64,000 nucleotides of DNA from Agrococcus sp. ProA11 (GCF_039880525.1 NZ_CP156989.1:2046001-2110000), one strand, 5' to 3'. Numbered from the stretch's first letter, positions 44,213-54,038 are shown. A program made the numbers and translations. The notes: generated by a model not told the origin, from the letters alone.

Positions 44213-47200
44213 TGGCCATCTCGAGCGACGTGTTCGCGTTCCGGGGCGAGGGCGCGGTGATCCCCTGGGCGTCGATCAGCCGCGAGCAGGATGCCGCGGG
44301 CCGCGGACGCGGCGACCCCGAGCAGCTGCGAGCGCGCAAGCGCGCGATCGCGGATCGACCGGCCGACGTGCAGCTGCGGTGGATGGTGGCACCCACGCTC
44401 GGGATGCCGAACCAGCCGTTCCAGGTGTTCCGCCGCCAGCCGGGGCGCATCCCGCTCGCGGAGATCCCGGTCCGCTCCGGCAGGAGGCTGACCCTCGATC
44501 GCGTCGCAGCCGTGATCGAGGTCGACGTGACCGCGCCCGCCGGGAGCACGGTGACGCTCTCGGCATCGCGCGTCGGAGCGCGAGCGGACGACGCCGATGA
44601 TCGACCCATCCGCGTGGAGGAGATGGTCGGTGCCGCAAGCCGGGTGGCGCCGTCATCGGGGAGCCTGCGGCTGCAGATCCGCTGCAGCGGCGCGACCGTG
44701 ATCGAGGTCTCGCCGGGACGGATGACGCGGGTCGCCGTCGGCCTGCTCGAGGACGTCGTGGCACTGCCGGACTGGGAGCTGATCGAGGTCGTCGGCCTGC
44801 CGTTCGATGTCGGCACCTACGACGCCGGAGAGCAGGGACTCGTCACGGCGCTCACCGACCCGGAGACGGCCGCGATCCAGCGGCTCGAGCGCGGCTCGCC
44901 GCCGATCGGATGGTTCCCGGCCACGGAGGACGCCACGATCGCCCCCGACTGGTCCGCACCCGACCCGGCCGAGCTCGTCAAGGAGGTCACGCTCGGGCTG
45001 AGAGAGGAGATCAAGCCGATCTTCGATGGCCGGCCAGCCCACACCGCGGCCCGGTTCGCGACCACCCGCAGGGCGACGCCCGACGGTTCCACGCTGGAGA
45101 CGGTCGCCACGATCAGGCCGTTCCACTCCCTCACCCTGCCGCCCTCGGCCGAAGCGCCGCTCGCGCTCGCCCTCGGCTTCGGCACCGCCTACGCCGCGCA
45201 GGACGGCGATGTGGAGGCGGGCGCCACCGACGACTACCTGATCCTGGCGACCTACGACGACGAGATCCCCGACAGCGGAGGCAGCAACGAGATCGCCGCC
45301 TTCATCCCCACCCCGGCGCTGCACCACCGGCTCACCGCGCCGCAGCTGCTCGAGACCCGCAGCGCCGGGCTGCGCGCCCCTGAGGCGCCCGACGGCCCGT
45401 GGGCGGACGATGCGCAGGTGAGCTGGGCCGAGTCGCCGGCCAGCGCCGCGCTGGAGCGGCCCTCGGGCGCAGCCTTCGCCCGCACCGAGCTCGGGGCGAC
45501 CAGGGCCGACTCGCTGCTGCCGCCGCGGGATGCCGGAGGGCCGCGCACGCTGCTGCCCACCACCTCGCCCGCAGCCGAGGGCCCACCCCCCGACGACACG
45601 GTGCCGCGCATCCGAGAGGGGCGCGTCGGCCTGGTCGACGGTGCGCTCACGATTTCCGCGACCACGGGGGCGAGATCGGTCTCCTACAGCGTCGCGCTCG
45701 TCGACCTGTACGGCGTCTGGTCGCCCTGGGAGGATCGCGACCACGTCGCGCTCGCGCCCGCACCGCCTGCGCCCGGCATCGTGGATGTGTCGATGGTGGC
45801 GCAGTACGACGGGCACCCGGCCGCGTGCCCGACCGTCACGACCTTCGACCTCACCGTCGACTGGGAGACCCGCGTGCCGAGCGCCGTCCAGCTGCTTCCG
45901 GTGCTCTTCCCCACGGCACGGACGGGAGACGCTCCCGGCGCGCGGCCGCCGGCGGCGGCGCCCGCGTCGACGATCCCGATCCCGCTGACCCTGCAGTTCC
46001 TGGGCGACGAGCTGCAGCCACCGGCGTCGCCGCCCGCCGGCTTCTCCGTCACCATCGAGCACGTCGACGAGGAGGGCGAGCAGGTCGTGCTCCCCGGCGC
46101 CGATCAGGGCGAGAAGCGGCGCCGGTATCGCATCGTGCTCACGCACACGCTCGACTACAGCGGCACCCGGTGGTGGGGTGTGGAGATCTGGGCGCGCACG
46201 CACCTCGCGCTCGGCATGACCAGCATCTGGGTGCCGACGGTGCCAGCCGGCGACCCGCGGCCGCCCAGCGCCTACGCGATGACGGCACGCGCGGCCAGCC
46301 CGGTGCCGCCGAGCCCGCCATTGGTCACGCAGGGGCCGTCCGTGCCGCTGGCGAGCACGCCGGACGCCCAGGGGCACAGCCACGCCAGCATCCCCGTCAC
46401 CGTGCACGGCCCCAACCCGCGCACCGTCAGCATCTGGGAGGTCTCGGAGGCGGCGCTGCGCACAGCGGCGGGGCTCGCGCAGCGGGCGGAGGAGACCGCG
46501 ACGCCCAGCGAGCGCCTCGTGCAGCTGCGGGCCGTGTACGACGGGTTGAGCGCGACCCGTCGGCGCGCCGTGTTCCGCCGAGCGCTCACGGTCGACGCCA
46601 CCACGGGCGTTGCCGACGTCGTGCTGCCGCGCGGCTCGACCGACATCCACCTCTTCGGCCTCACCGCGACCACCGCGGAGGGGGTCGAGTCGGAGTGGCC
46701 GCAGGGCGGCGGCGCGATCGCGCCGCATCAGTACCTGCATGCAGTCATGGCACCGCGCCTGGTCGCGCCGGCGGTCCCGGCCGTGCGAGCCACACCCGTC
46801 GCCGCCGGCCTCGCCGTCGAGCTGCGCTGCCTCAGCCGCATCCCGGTCGCCCGCTTCGAGGTCTTCGCCACCCGATCCTCGGCTGCCTCGCGCGTGGCCT
46901 CGTCGATGGGCCCACCGGTGATCGCCCCGATCGCCACGCTCGATGCTGCCTGGACGCCGGAGATCCCCGCCGAGCAGGGGATGCAGCGCTACACGGCGGT
47001 GGCCGTCGCCCCGCTGGCCGACAGCTGGACGCCGTGGTTCGTGCGCGCCGTCGCCGTGCCGGTCGATGCCGTCGGCGTGCTCGCGCTGCGCGGCATGCGG
47101 TCGCCCGACTCCCCCGTCGTGCCCGTCGACCTCCGCCCCTCCGACGGCCCGTTCGTCGCCCCGGTCCTGGGGCGCTCCGTCCGCACCGATCTGGTCGCGT

Positions 47201-47934
47201 TCCAGAGCGGCACCGACGCCCTGGCGACGACCATCGACGAGGGAGCGTTCACGATCCGCGTCCGTGTCGATTCGGGGGCCGAGAGCCAGACGACGACTGC
47301 GGTGCCGCTGGGCGATGTCGCAGCCGTGGTGGATGTGACGGCGCAGCCGAGCGCGATCCCGCTCGCCTCGCAGCCTCCGCTGGTGCTGCGCGGGCCGCGC
47401 GTCGGCGGGATGACGCCGCTGGCAGTCTGGTGGCAGCGGCCCAGCGCCGACGACGCGGTGCAGGCCCGGATCTCGGTCACCGACCCCATCGGACGCAGCA
47501 CCCACGGGATCGGGACGGCGCCGGCGGTGCCCGACGACCCCGCGTTCGGCCTCACGCTCGTCGACGGTCCGACGATCGAGCCGCGCGGCGTCGGGCTGAC
47601 GCTCTCGACGAAGGCGCCCCGCACGCCGGAGTGGAGCCTGACGATCACCGTCAAGCCGCGGGCGCCGCTGCGCGGCATCCGACCGCGGCCCGTGACCTGG
47701 TCGTCCGCGCTCTCAGCGATCCCCACCGAGCGCACGCCCGTGGGCCGCGGGGTGATCCAGGTGCGCCGCATCGCTGGCGACCTGCGCCTGCCCCGCAGGG
47801 ACAAGGGCGCCTACGCGGTCTTCATCCGCATGAAGCCGCCGTTCACGCTCGTCGCCCGGCTCACCGGGCCGAGCGGCGCCGCCGGAGCCGTCAGTGTCGA
47901 CGTGGGCGACCGGCTGGTGATCGGGCCGCGGTGA
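44212..47934 (+). CDS. Large beta-sandwich (FN3-like) protein, partner of the giant gene
   Basis: 1240 aa, no signal peptide. The N-terminus MAISSDVFAFRGEGAVIPWASI is followed by beta-rich segments. Several segments have the FN3/Ig strand rhythm ending in an aromatic-Pro-Trp turn: SYSVALVDLYGVWSPWEDRD, IHLFGLTATTAEGVESEWP, YTAVAVAPLADSWTPWFVRAV. The C-terminus ends PFTLVARLTGPSGAAGAVSVDVGDRLVIG. No known family is recognised. Its ATG overlaps the stop of the giant gene (TGATG), so translation is coupled and the two products are expected in a fixed ratio. The stop lies 17 bp from the 3' end of tRNA-Arg on the other strand. Confidence 0.72.
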   Translation: MAISSDVFAFRGEGAVIPWASISREQDAAGRGRGDPEQLRARKRAIADRPADVQLRWMVAPTLGMPNQPFQVFRRQPGRIPLAEIPVRSGRRLTLDRVAAVIEVDVTAPAGSTVTLSASRVGARADDADDRPIRVEEMVGAASRVAPSSGSLRLQIRCSGATVIEVSPGRMTRVAVGLLEDVVALPDWELIEVVGLPFDVGTYDAGEQGLVTALTDPETAAIQRLERGSPPIGWFPATEDATIAPDWSAPDPAELVKEVTLGLREEIKPIFDGRPAHTAARFATTRRATPDGSTLETVATIRPFHSLTLPPSAEAPLALALGFGTAYAAQDGDVEAGATDDYLILATYDDEIPDSGGSNEIAAFIPTPALHHRLTAPQLLETRSAGLRAPEAPDGPWADDAQVSWAESPASAALERPSGAAFARTELGATRADSLLPPRDAGGPRTLLPTTSPAAEGPPPDDTVPRIREGRVGLVDGALTISATTGARSVSYSVALVDLYGVWSPWEDRDHVALAPAPPAPGIVDVSMVAQYDGHPAACPTVTTFDLTVDWETRVPSAVQLLPVLFPTARTGDAPGARPPAAAPASTIPIPLTLQFLGDELQPPASPPAGFSVTIEHVDEEGEQVVLPGADQGEKRRRYRIVLTHTLDYSGTRWWGVEIWARTHLALGMTSIWVPTVPAGDPRPPSAYAMTARAASPVPPSPPLVTQGPSVPLASTPDAQGHSHASIPVTVHGPNPRTVSIWEVSEAALRTAAGLAQRAEETATPSERLVQLRAVYDGLSATRRRAVFRRALTVDATTGVADVVLPRGSTDIHLFGLTATTAEGVESEWPQGGGAIAPHQYLHAVMAPRLVAPAVPAVRATPVAAGLAVELRCLSRIPVARFEVFATRSSAASRVASSMGPPVIAPIATLDAAWTPEIPAEQGMQRYTAVAVAPLADSWTPWFVRAVAVPVDAVGVLALRGMRSPDSPVVPVDLRPSDGPFVAPVLGRSVRTDLVAFQSGTDALATTIDEGAFTIRVRVDSGAESQTTTAVPLGDVAAVVDVTAQPSAIPLASQPPLVLRGPRVGGMTPLAVWWQRPSADDAVQARISVTDPIGRSTHGIGTAPAVPDDPAFGLTLVDGPTIEPRGVGLTLSTKAPRTPEWSLTITVKPRAPLRGIRPRPVTWSSALSAIPTERTPVGRGVIQVRRIAGDLRLPRRDKGAYAVFIRMKPPFTLVARLTGPSGAAGAVSVDVGDRLVIGPR

Positions 47935-47951
47935 CGCTCCGCAGCCGCGAG

Positions 47952-48023
47952 TGCCCCTGGAGGGATTCGAACCCCCAACCAGCTCCTTAGGACGGAGATG
48001 CTCTTCCATTGAGCTACAGAGGC
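47952..48023 (-). tRNA. tRNA-Arg (anticodon CCT)
   Basis: A 72-nt cloverleaf on the minus strand: acceptor GCCTCTG/CAGGGGC, D-arm GCTC-AATGGAA-GAGC, anticodon loop GTCCTAA giving CCT (codon AGG), T-arm GGGGGTTCGAATCCCTC. A -10 hexamer TAGAAT lies 10 bp upstream of the 5' end (48039-48034). Confidence 0.94.
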
Positions 48024-48033
48024 AGGCCCGATG

Positions 48034-48039
48034 ATTCTA
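48034..48039 (-). promoter_or_regulatory. -10 element of the tRNA-Arg promoter
   Basis: TAGAAT on the minus strand, ending 10 bp before the mature tRNA 5' end. Confidence 0.6.
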
Positions 48040-48058
48040 GCGCGGGCCGGATGAGCGA

Positions 48059-48089
48059 AGCGCCCGCCCTCGCGAGGAGGACGGGCGCT
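48059..48089 (-). terminator. Hairpin terminator of the first C40-type gene
   Basis: AGCGCCCG pairs with CGGGCGCT, with an inner CCCTC/GAGG extension. It starts 16 bp after the stop at 48106 on the minus strand and precedes the tRNA-Arg promoter. Confidence 0.75.
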
Positions 48090-48105
48090 GCGCGCGGGGA
48101 TCAGT

Positions 48106-48906
48106 TCACGTGATGTCGATGAACACCGGGGCCGAGCCGCCGATGTCGACGCCGGCGACGACGGTGTTGTAGCCGCTCCAGCCGCCGTGCACCGCGCGGC
48201 CGCCGCCGATGTAGATCCCGATGTGGGCGCGGCCGACTCCACCGTCGGCGTAGTAGATCACGTCGCCGGGCGATGCCGCCGACATGGGGATGGTCGGGCC
48301 GAGGTTGAACAGCGAACCCATCCCGGAGTAGGGAAGACCAGCAGCAGCGATCGCCTTGCGAACCATCGCGACGCAGTCCTGCGAGACGCCGACCTGGCTG
48401 AGCGCCGCATTTGCGATGACGCTGCCCGATGCGCCCGCGGATGCCGCGGCGGGCGCTGCGGGCGCTGCGGGCGCGGCCGACGATGACGCGCCGCTCGACG
48501 AACCGACCCCTGCGGTGCCGCTGCTCGCGTTCGCGGCCGCTGCCTCCTCGGCCTGGGCCTGCTCCTGCGCCTCGATCTCGGCGGCTGCGGCGGCCTCGAG
48601 TTCGGCGAGGATCTGCTCGAGCTCCTCGCGGGTGGTGGCCTGTACGTCAAGGCGATCGGTCCCGAGTCCGCTCTCACCAGCGGTCACGACGCCGGAGACC
48701 TGCTGGGCGTCCTGCGCGACAAGCGCCGTCAGCGACTCCTGCGAGCCTGCGTCGGAGGACGTGGCGAATGCCGGCAGGGCCAGCGGTGTCGCGAACGCGG
48801 CGGCGACAGCGATCACGCCGACCCGACGGGCGTTCCGCACGACCGATGCGCGGCTGAACCGCTTCGCGCCGGACTCGATGCCGGTCATCTCGGTAGAAGT
48901 CGTCAC
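48106..48906 (-). CDS. Secreted NlpC/P60-like (C40/CHAP-type) cell-wall peptidase
   Basis: 266 aa. A signal peptide (VGVIAVAAAFATPLALPAFA, ~28-48) is followed by a coiled-coil region (~85-125) and an Ala/Ser-rich linker. The catalytic domain (~160-266) has the nucleophile Cys in SQDCVAMVRKA, the His in GRAHIGIYIGGGR and a second His in AVHGGWSGYN. It lacks the usual WGG motif, so it is a divergent member. It should cut peptidoglycan peptides during growth or division. GTG 48906 has TTGGAGC upstream. Its promoter region shares tandem GTAAC-type half-sites with the next gene. Confidence 0.8.
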   Translation of the reverse strand: MTTSTEMTGIESGAKRFSRASVVRNARRVGVIAVAAAFATPLALPAFATSSDAGSQESLTALVAQDAQQVSGVVTAGESGLGTDRLDVQATTREELEQILAELEAAAAAEIEAQEQAQAEEAAAANASSGTAGVGSSSGASSSAAPAAPAAPAAASAGASGSVIANAALSQVGVSQDCVAMVRKAIAAAGLPYSGMGSLFNLGPTIPMSAASPGDVIYYADGGVGRAHIGIYIGGGRAVHGGWSGYNTVVAGVDIGGSAPVFIDIT

Positions 48907-48964
48907 AGGTAGAGCTCCAAAACTGTTGTTGTGTTCGTGTGCCGCTGAGCGACACAGAGGCTTA

Positions 48965-48990
48965 CGTTACCAAATCGTTATGTGTTTGTC
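48965..48990 (-). promoter_or_regulatory. MtrA-like tandem half-sites upstream of first C40 gene
   Basis: On the minus strand GTGAC, ATAAC and GTAAC occur in direct orientation, each separated by 6 bp (11-bp period, one helical turn). The block shares CGTTACCAAATCGT (48965-48978) with the promoter of the next C40 gene (CGTTACCATTTCGT, 49878-49891). Confidence 0.55.
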
Positions 48991-49005
48991 ACCACACGCG
49001 CAGGA

Positions 49006-49800
49006 TCAGCCGAAGCGACGGACATCCGGCGTGCCGAACGCGGCGACCATCGCAGCGTAGTTCGAGTACTTGACGGGCTTTCCACTGACCGCGGCATGCA
49101 GGATCTGTCCGTTGCCGGCATAGATCCCTACGTGGCCGTCCCAGACCAGCAGGTCGCCGGCGGCGACCTGGGCGGCGGGCACGGGCGTGCCCACGCCACG
49201 CTGAGCCGCCGAGGAGTGCGGCACATAGTAGCCGGCCTGGCCGTAGACCCACGCGGTGTAGCCCGAGCAGTCGAAGCCGGTTGCGGGGCTCGCGCCGCCC
49301 CAGACGTAGGGGGCGCCGAGCTGCGACTGGGCGATCCCGACGATGCCGCTGTTCGCGGGGATGCTGACGGTCGCGGGCGCCGCGGCGGCGGTGTCGGTCC
49401 CGGCCGCGCTCGTGCCGGTGGCGGCGCCGTTGGCGGCAGCGGCCTCGCGGGCGGCGGCGAGCTCGGCCTGCCGCGCGTCCTCCGCCTCCTGCGCTGCAGC
49501 GCGCAACTGCTCGAGCTCGACGGCGGTGGTGCCGGAGATGCCGTCGCGGGCGATCGCCTCGATGCGTGCATCGCTGGCGACCGTGATGGTCTGGGAGTTC
49601 TCCGCAACGACGCTCGCGAGCTCCGCGTCGGTGAACTCGGGGCTCTGCGGCGACAACGCTGCGGCCGGCAGCGAGAGCGCACCGATGAGCGCTGCGGCGA
49701 TGCTGACGACGCCGAAGCTCTTCGCGCCTCGACGCAGCGATGCGGAGGCAGAGCGGGCGGGCTGCTGCGCGACCTGGACGGCCGTGGTGTGCTGCTTCAA
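49006..49800 (-). CDS. Secreted NlpC/P60 peptidoglycan endopeptidase
   Basis: About 264 aa. A signal peptide (FGVVSIAAALIGALSLPAAA) is followed by a coiled-coil Ala/Glu-rich region and an NlpC/P60 domain from ~165: QSQLGAPYVWGGASPATGFDCSGYTAW holds the Cys nucleophile, GDLLVWDGHVGIYAGNGQILHA holds the His and a third polar residue. It hydrolyses D-gamma-glutamyl-meso-DAP-type bonds in the wall stem peptide. The start is TTG at 49800 with GGGGGA 9 nt upstream; the longer frame from 49869 runs through a leader hairpin and is less likely. Confidence 0.86.
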   Translation of the reverse strand: MKQHTTAVQVAQQPARSASASLRRGAKSFGVVSIAAALIGALSLPAAALSPQSPEFTDAELASVVAENSQTITVASDARIEAIARDGISGTTAVELEQLRAAAQEAEDARQAELAAAREAAAANGAATGTSAAGTDTAAAAPATVSIPANSGIVGIAQSQLGAPYVWGGASPATGFDCSGYTAWVYGQAGYYVPHSSAAQRGVGTPVPAAQVAAGDLLVWDGHVGIYAGNGQILHAAVSGKPVKYSNYAAMVAAFGTPDVRRFG

Positions 49801-49820
49801 CGTAGGTGTTCCCCCGGGAC

Positions 49821-49858
49821 TTTCCTGCAGGCCCCCGCACTTCGCTGTGCAGGGCTGA
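49821..49858 (-). promoter_or_regulatory. Hairpin in the leader of the NlpC/P60 gene
   Basis: On the minus strand CCCTGCAC and GTGCGGGG form an 8-bp stem (one G-U) with an AGCGAA loop, followed by a CCTGCAGG palindrome, just upstream of the GGGGGA Shine-Dalgarno. Role unknown. Confidence 0.45.
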
Positions 49859-49868
49859 CCCGGCGACA

Positions 49869-49902
49869 CTACCCGACCGTTACCATTTCGTCACAATCGG
49901 AT
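49869..49902 (-). promoter_or_regulatory. MtrA-like half-sites and promoter of the second C40 gene
   Basis: GTGAC-N6-GTAAC-N6-GTAGT on the minus strand, the same 11-bp spacing as at the first C40 gene. The last unit merges with a -10-like TAGTGT. Confidence 0.5.
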
Positions 49903-49956
49903 CCGGGCTCTCGGCGAGCCTGCACGTGGCCTGGATGAAGCCTGAATGAAGCGCGC

Positions 49957-50628
49957 TCAGCGAGCGAGGTAGACGTGCTGCGCCAGCTCGATCGGCAGGT
50001 CGATCACGGCGCCACCGACGACGCTCAGGCGGATGCGCCCGGCGGCCTCGCTCACCTCGACGCTCGCACCGGGGAGCACGCCCGCAGCCTGCAGCTCGGC
50101 CAGACCGTCGACGTCATCCTGGATCGGCTCCCCCAGCCGGCGCACGATCCGCGGGCCGCGCGCATCCGTCGCAGCCTCGACGCCGTCGAGGAAGGCGGCA
50201 GCCGGGGTGAGGCCCAGCTCGGCCAGACCCGGGATGGGCGTGCCGTACGGCGACTCCGTCGGGTTGCCCAGCAGTGCGATCAGGCGCCGCTCGACCTGCT
50301 CGCTCATCACGTGCTCCCAGCGGCACGCCTCATCATGCACGAGGCTCCAGTCGAGCCCGATGACGTCGGCGAGCAGCCGCTCGGCGAGCCGGTGCTTGCG
50401 CAGCACGCGCGTCGCGAGCGCGCGGCCATCCTCGGTCAACGCGAGGTGACGGTCGGCGCCGACCACGACGAGGCCGTCCCGCTCCATGCGCGCGACAGTC
50501 TGCGAGACCGTCGGCCCCGAGTGGTTCAATCGCTCCGAGATCCGGGCACGGAGGGGCGTGATGCCCTCCTCCTCGAGGTCGAGGATCGTGCGGAGGTACA
50601 TCTCGGTCGTGTCGACGAGATCGGTCAT
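49957..50628 (-). CDS. DtxR/IdeR-family metal-dependent repressor
   Basis: 223 aa, normal for DtxR proteins. The winged helix ([44 protein letters not shown]) is followed by the dimerisation/metal-binding domain ([38 protein letters not shown]) with the metal-ligand residues Glu/His/Cys-like positions, then an SH3-like C-terminal domain. It senses Fe2+ or Mn2+ and represses iron or manganese uptake genes. ATG 50628 has AAGGGGGTGC upstream. Divergent from serC. Iron (IdeR) versus manganese (MntR) cannot be decided from sequence alone. Confidence 0.9.
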   Translation of the reverse strand: MTDLVDTTEMYLRTILDLEEEGITPLRARISERLNHSGPTVSQTVARMERDGLVVVGADRHLALTEDGRALATRVLRKHRLAERLLADVIGLDWSLVHDEACRWEHVMSEQVERRLIALLGNPTESPYGTPIPGLAELGLTPAAAFLDGVEAATDARGPRIVRRLGEPIQDDVDGLAELQAAGVLPGASVEVSEAAGRIRLSVVGGAVIDLPIELAQHVYLAR

Positions 50629-50715
50629 CCGCACCCCCTTCCCCCTGCGCTCCGGCGCGAGCCGCGTTCGGCTGAGCCAACTACGGCTCCACCTTATTGG
50701 CCCGCGCGCTCGTAG

Positions 50716-51825
<1,110 letters not shown>

Positions 51826-51836
51826 CTCGGCCGCCG

Positions 51837-52970
51837 CTAGAGGGCTGCGCGGAAGGTCGCCGCCGCCTGGCTCCCGTCGGGCAGATCGGCGCGGCGCACG
51901 GCCTTCACCGTGCCCCCGCCGCGCAGCACCCGCGCCGCGAGCTCGTCGAGCAGGCCGTAGGTCGTCGGTCCGGGCGCATCGGCGAGCGTGATGGCGCCCC
52001 ACTCGTCGATCGTGCCCTCATCGGTGGACTCCAGGTCGAACAGCAGTGTGTCGACCAGACCGCTGGCGGCGGCTCGCGCGATGTCACTCAGCTGCGCGCT
52101 GGCGCGCCCGTCGGCGCGCAGGGTGCCGAAGCGCTCGCGCCATGCGGCCAATTCGTCGTCGCGGTGCTGCTCGAGGATCCCGCGCGCTCTCGACTCCAGC
52201 TCCTGGGTCGACAGGGAGGAGGGGTTCGCGTCGATGCCGTGCTCGAGCAGGCCGCTGTAGGTGTTGACCTCGCGATACGCGGGCTCGAGATCGTGCGCCG
52301 CGCAGAGCACCAGCGGCAGCCTGGAGTCGCCGATCACGTCGAGCACGGCGTCCTGCACCGCGGACGCGTAGGTGCGCTGCTCGATCTTCGGCCCCAGCGC
52401 GCCCTGCGCGCGGACCCGGTCGAAGCGGCCTCCGGTCGTGGTCCGCTCCAGGTTCTCGGCCACGTCATCGGGGAGCGCCGGGAGCGCCTTCTCCTCGCTC
52501 GACGCGTCCGGGCCGAGGAACACCAGTCGCACATCGCCCTCGGTGATGGCGAGCACGTACCCCGAGTGCTCGAAGGAGGTCGCGCGCAGGAGCGGGCCGA
52601 TGTCGAAGCGGTCCCCCACGGCGGTGTGGGAGGGCAGCTCGTTCATCAGTCGGAATGTGCGCACGACGCCGGGCGCGAGGAAGACCGCGAGGCTTCGCGC
52701 CTGGGTCGACCACAGCTCACGGTCGCGGTCGAGTGCCCGCACCGCTTCCTCGATGGCATCGCGCTCCTGCCGATCGACCCCGAGCTCGCGCAGTTCGGCC
52801 ATCGCGCTGGTCGCGGCCGAGCGCAGCGCCAGGCGCGCCGCCTCCGAGTCGACCGAGAACGGCTGACGCTCGGTGCCGGTGCCGGAGGCGAGGTAGATCG
52901 AGACACTGCTCGTGGCTCGATGCTCAGACAGATCGACGATATCGCTTGAGGAGGGAATATCAATAGTCAT
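51837..52970 (-). CDS. baeRF11-type release-factor-like protein
   Basis: 377 aa. Recognised as a bacterial archaeo-eukaryotic release factor homologue of group 11 by its overall pattern: [26 protein letters not shown] at the N-terminus, [37 protein letters not shown] in the middle and a C-terminal [12 protein letters not shown] region. These proteins are proposed to act on stalled ribosomes or to protect them under stress; no GGQ motif is seen. The start is ATG 52970 with TAGAAT 6 nt upstream and a matched -35 TTGCCC at 17 bp (53005-53000), so this is a clear leaderless promoter. Confidence 0.72.
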   Translation of the reverse strand: MTIDIPSSSDIVDLSEHRATSSVSIYLASGTGTERQPFSVDSEAARLALRSAATSAMAELRELGVDRQERDAIEEAVRALDRDRELWSTQARSLAVFLAPGVVRTFRLMNELPSHTAVGDRFDIGPLLRATSFEHSGYVLAITEGDVRLVFLGPDASSEEKALPALPDDVAENLERTTTGGRFDRVRAQGALGPKIEQRTYASAVQDAVLDVIGDSRLPLVLCAAHDLEPAYREVNTYSGLLEHGIDANPSSLSTQELESRARGILEQHRDDELAAWRERFGTLRADGRASAQLSDIARAAASGLVDTLLFDLESTDEGTIDEWGAITLADAPGPTTYGLLDELAARVLRGGGTVKAVRRADLPDGSQAAATFRAAL

Positions 52971-52976
52971 ATTGCT

Positions 52977-53005
52977 ATTCTACTCCCGCCTATTCAGGAG
53001 GGCAA
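52977..53005 (-). promoter_or_regulatory. Leaderless promoter of the baeRF11 gene
   Basis: TTGCCC (53005-53000), 17-bp spacer, TAGAAT (52982-52977), then 6 nt to ATG 52970. TATTGCT/AGCAATA (52970-52976 and 53005-53011) form an inverted repeat that encloses the promoter and could bind a regulator. Confidence 0.7.
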
Positions 53006-53022
53006 GCAATAGTGAATGCGTG

Positions 53023-53063
53023 TGCAATTCATGCGGAATTGCAGCCGCTATTGTCCCTGCAAT
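53023..53063. repeat. Overlapping, mutually exclusive inverted repeats
   Basis: TGCAATTC-N5-GAATTGCA (53023-53043) and ATTGCAG-N12-CTGCAAT (53038-53063) share the segment ATTGCA. They lie in an AT-rich gap downstream of the DUF3027 gene and upstream of the baeRF11 promoter and may act as terminator or operator. Confidence 0.55.
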
Positions 53064-53095
53064 GCGCGAGGCCGCAGCAGCAATCGCGCGGCGCG

Positions 53096-53680
53096 TCAGT
53101 CCCTGCCGTCGCCCTCTGCGTCGTCGGCGTCATCGGCCTCGTCGAAGTCGTCCTCCACGAAGTCGTCGTCGAAGTCGTCCTCGAGATCCGATTCGAGATC
53201 GGATTCCAGCTCGGCGTCGAGATCCGCATCGTCGTCGACCTCGTCGGCGTCCTTGGCGGCGAGGTAGTCGGCGAGGCGATCGGTCCACGGCACCCAGGAG
53301 GGCGCGAGCAGCGAGGTGTCGCCCGGCAGCAGCGCCACTTCCAGCACCGTCGGGCCGCCTTCGACGCCGCGCGACAGCAGCACGGTCCAGGACCAGTCGG
53401 GATAGCCGGCCAGCGTCGACGCGTGCCGGATCGCCACGACCTGCGCCTGCCCGTCAGCGCCGCCCTCTGCCCGGGCATCCTGCACCTGGCCGACGGCACC
53501 GCGCGGCGCGACCTCGTCGAGCGCCGCCATCGCGAGCTCGAGCTCCTGCGCGGTCGGCGTGGTCGGCGCGGTCGGCTGGAGCGCAGCCGACTCCGAGGCG
53601 GCCGGCTCCGAGGCCGGAGTGGACTGCTCCTCGGTGACGACGGGCTCGGTGGCCTGGTCGGACTCAGGCGTCGAGGTCAT
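53096..53680 (-). CDS. DUF3027 protein
   Basis: 194 aa. An acidic, Ser/Thr/Pro-rich N-terminus leads into the DUF3027 core: LAGYPDWSWTVLLSRGVEGGPTVLEVALLPGDTSLLAPSWVPWTDRL, and the C-terminus is a run of Asp/Glu. The family is restricted to Actinobacteria; function unknown, often next to serC and cold-shock genes. Its start (ATG 53680, AAGGGT upstream) lies 17 bp inside the end of the cold-shock gene, so the two are translationally linked. Confidence 0.85.
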   Translation of the reverse strand: MTSTPESDQATEPVVTEEQSTPASEPAASESAALQPTAPTTPTAQELELAMAALDEVAPRGAVGQVQDARAEGGADGQAQVVAIRHASTLAGYPDWSWTVLLSRGVEGGPTVLEVALLPGDTSLLAPSWVPWTDRLADYLAAKDADEVDDDADLDAELESDLESDLEDDFDDDFVEDDFDEADDADDAEGDGRD

Positions 53681-54038
53681 CGGCGACCCTTCGCAGCATC
53701 TGCGCCACCGTCGAGCCGTGCGCAGCGCTCGGATAGCGGCCACGACGCAGGTCGTTTCCGATGGTGTCGAGCAGGCGCACGAGGTCCTCGACGATGATCG
53801 CCATGTCTTCGGTGTCGCGCCTTGCGGCCTTCACCGCGCTCGGGCCGATGACGCGCACCGACAGCGCCTGCGGACCGCGGCGGCCGTCGGCCACGCCGTA
53901 CTCGATCTTGGCGCCAGGCTTGATCTGCACGCCCTCCGGCACCGCGGAGGCGTGCAGGAAGACCTCGCCGCCGTCATCGCCGGCGATGAAGCCGAATCCC
54001 TTGGCCTCGTCGAAGAACTTCACCCTGCCGGTCGGCAT
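53664..54038 (-). CDS. Cold-shock domain protein with C-terminal extension
   Basis: 124 aa, longer than the ~67-aa single-domain CspA proteins. The CSD (MPTGRVKFFDEAKGFGFIAGDDGGEVFLHASAVP) has the RNP1-like KGFGFI and RNP2-like VFLH motifs for RNA/ssDNA binding. The extension (~70-124) is helical and charged. GGGAGGGTGCC precedes ATG 54038. It overlaps the DUF3027 gene, in synteny with the mycobacterial CspB neighbourhood. Confidence 0.9.
   Translation of the reverse strand: MPTGRVKFFDEAKGFGFIAGDDGGEVFLHASAVPEGVQIKPGAKIEYGVADGRRGPQALSVRVIGPSAVKAARRDTEDMAIIVEDLVRLLDTIGNDLRRGRYPSAAHGSTVAQMLRRVADDLDA

Noticed and set aside
49801-49902. Possible c-di-AMP (ydaO) riboswitch before the NlpC/P60 gene
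   Set aside because: Such genes often have it in Actinobacteria, but the leader is under ~90 nt and the conserved core blocks are not visible; only a simple hairpin is supported.
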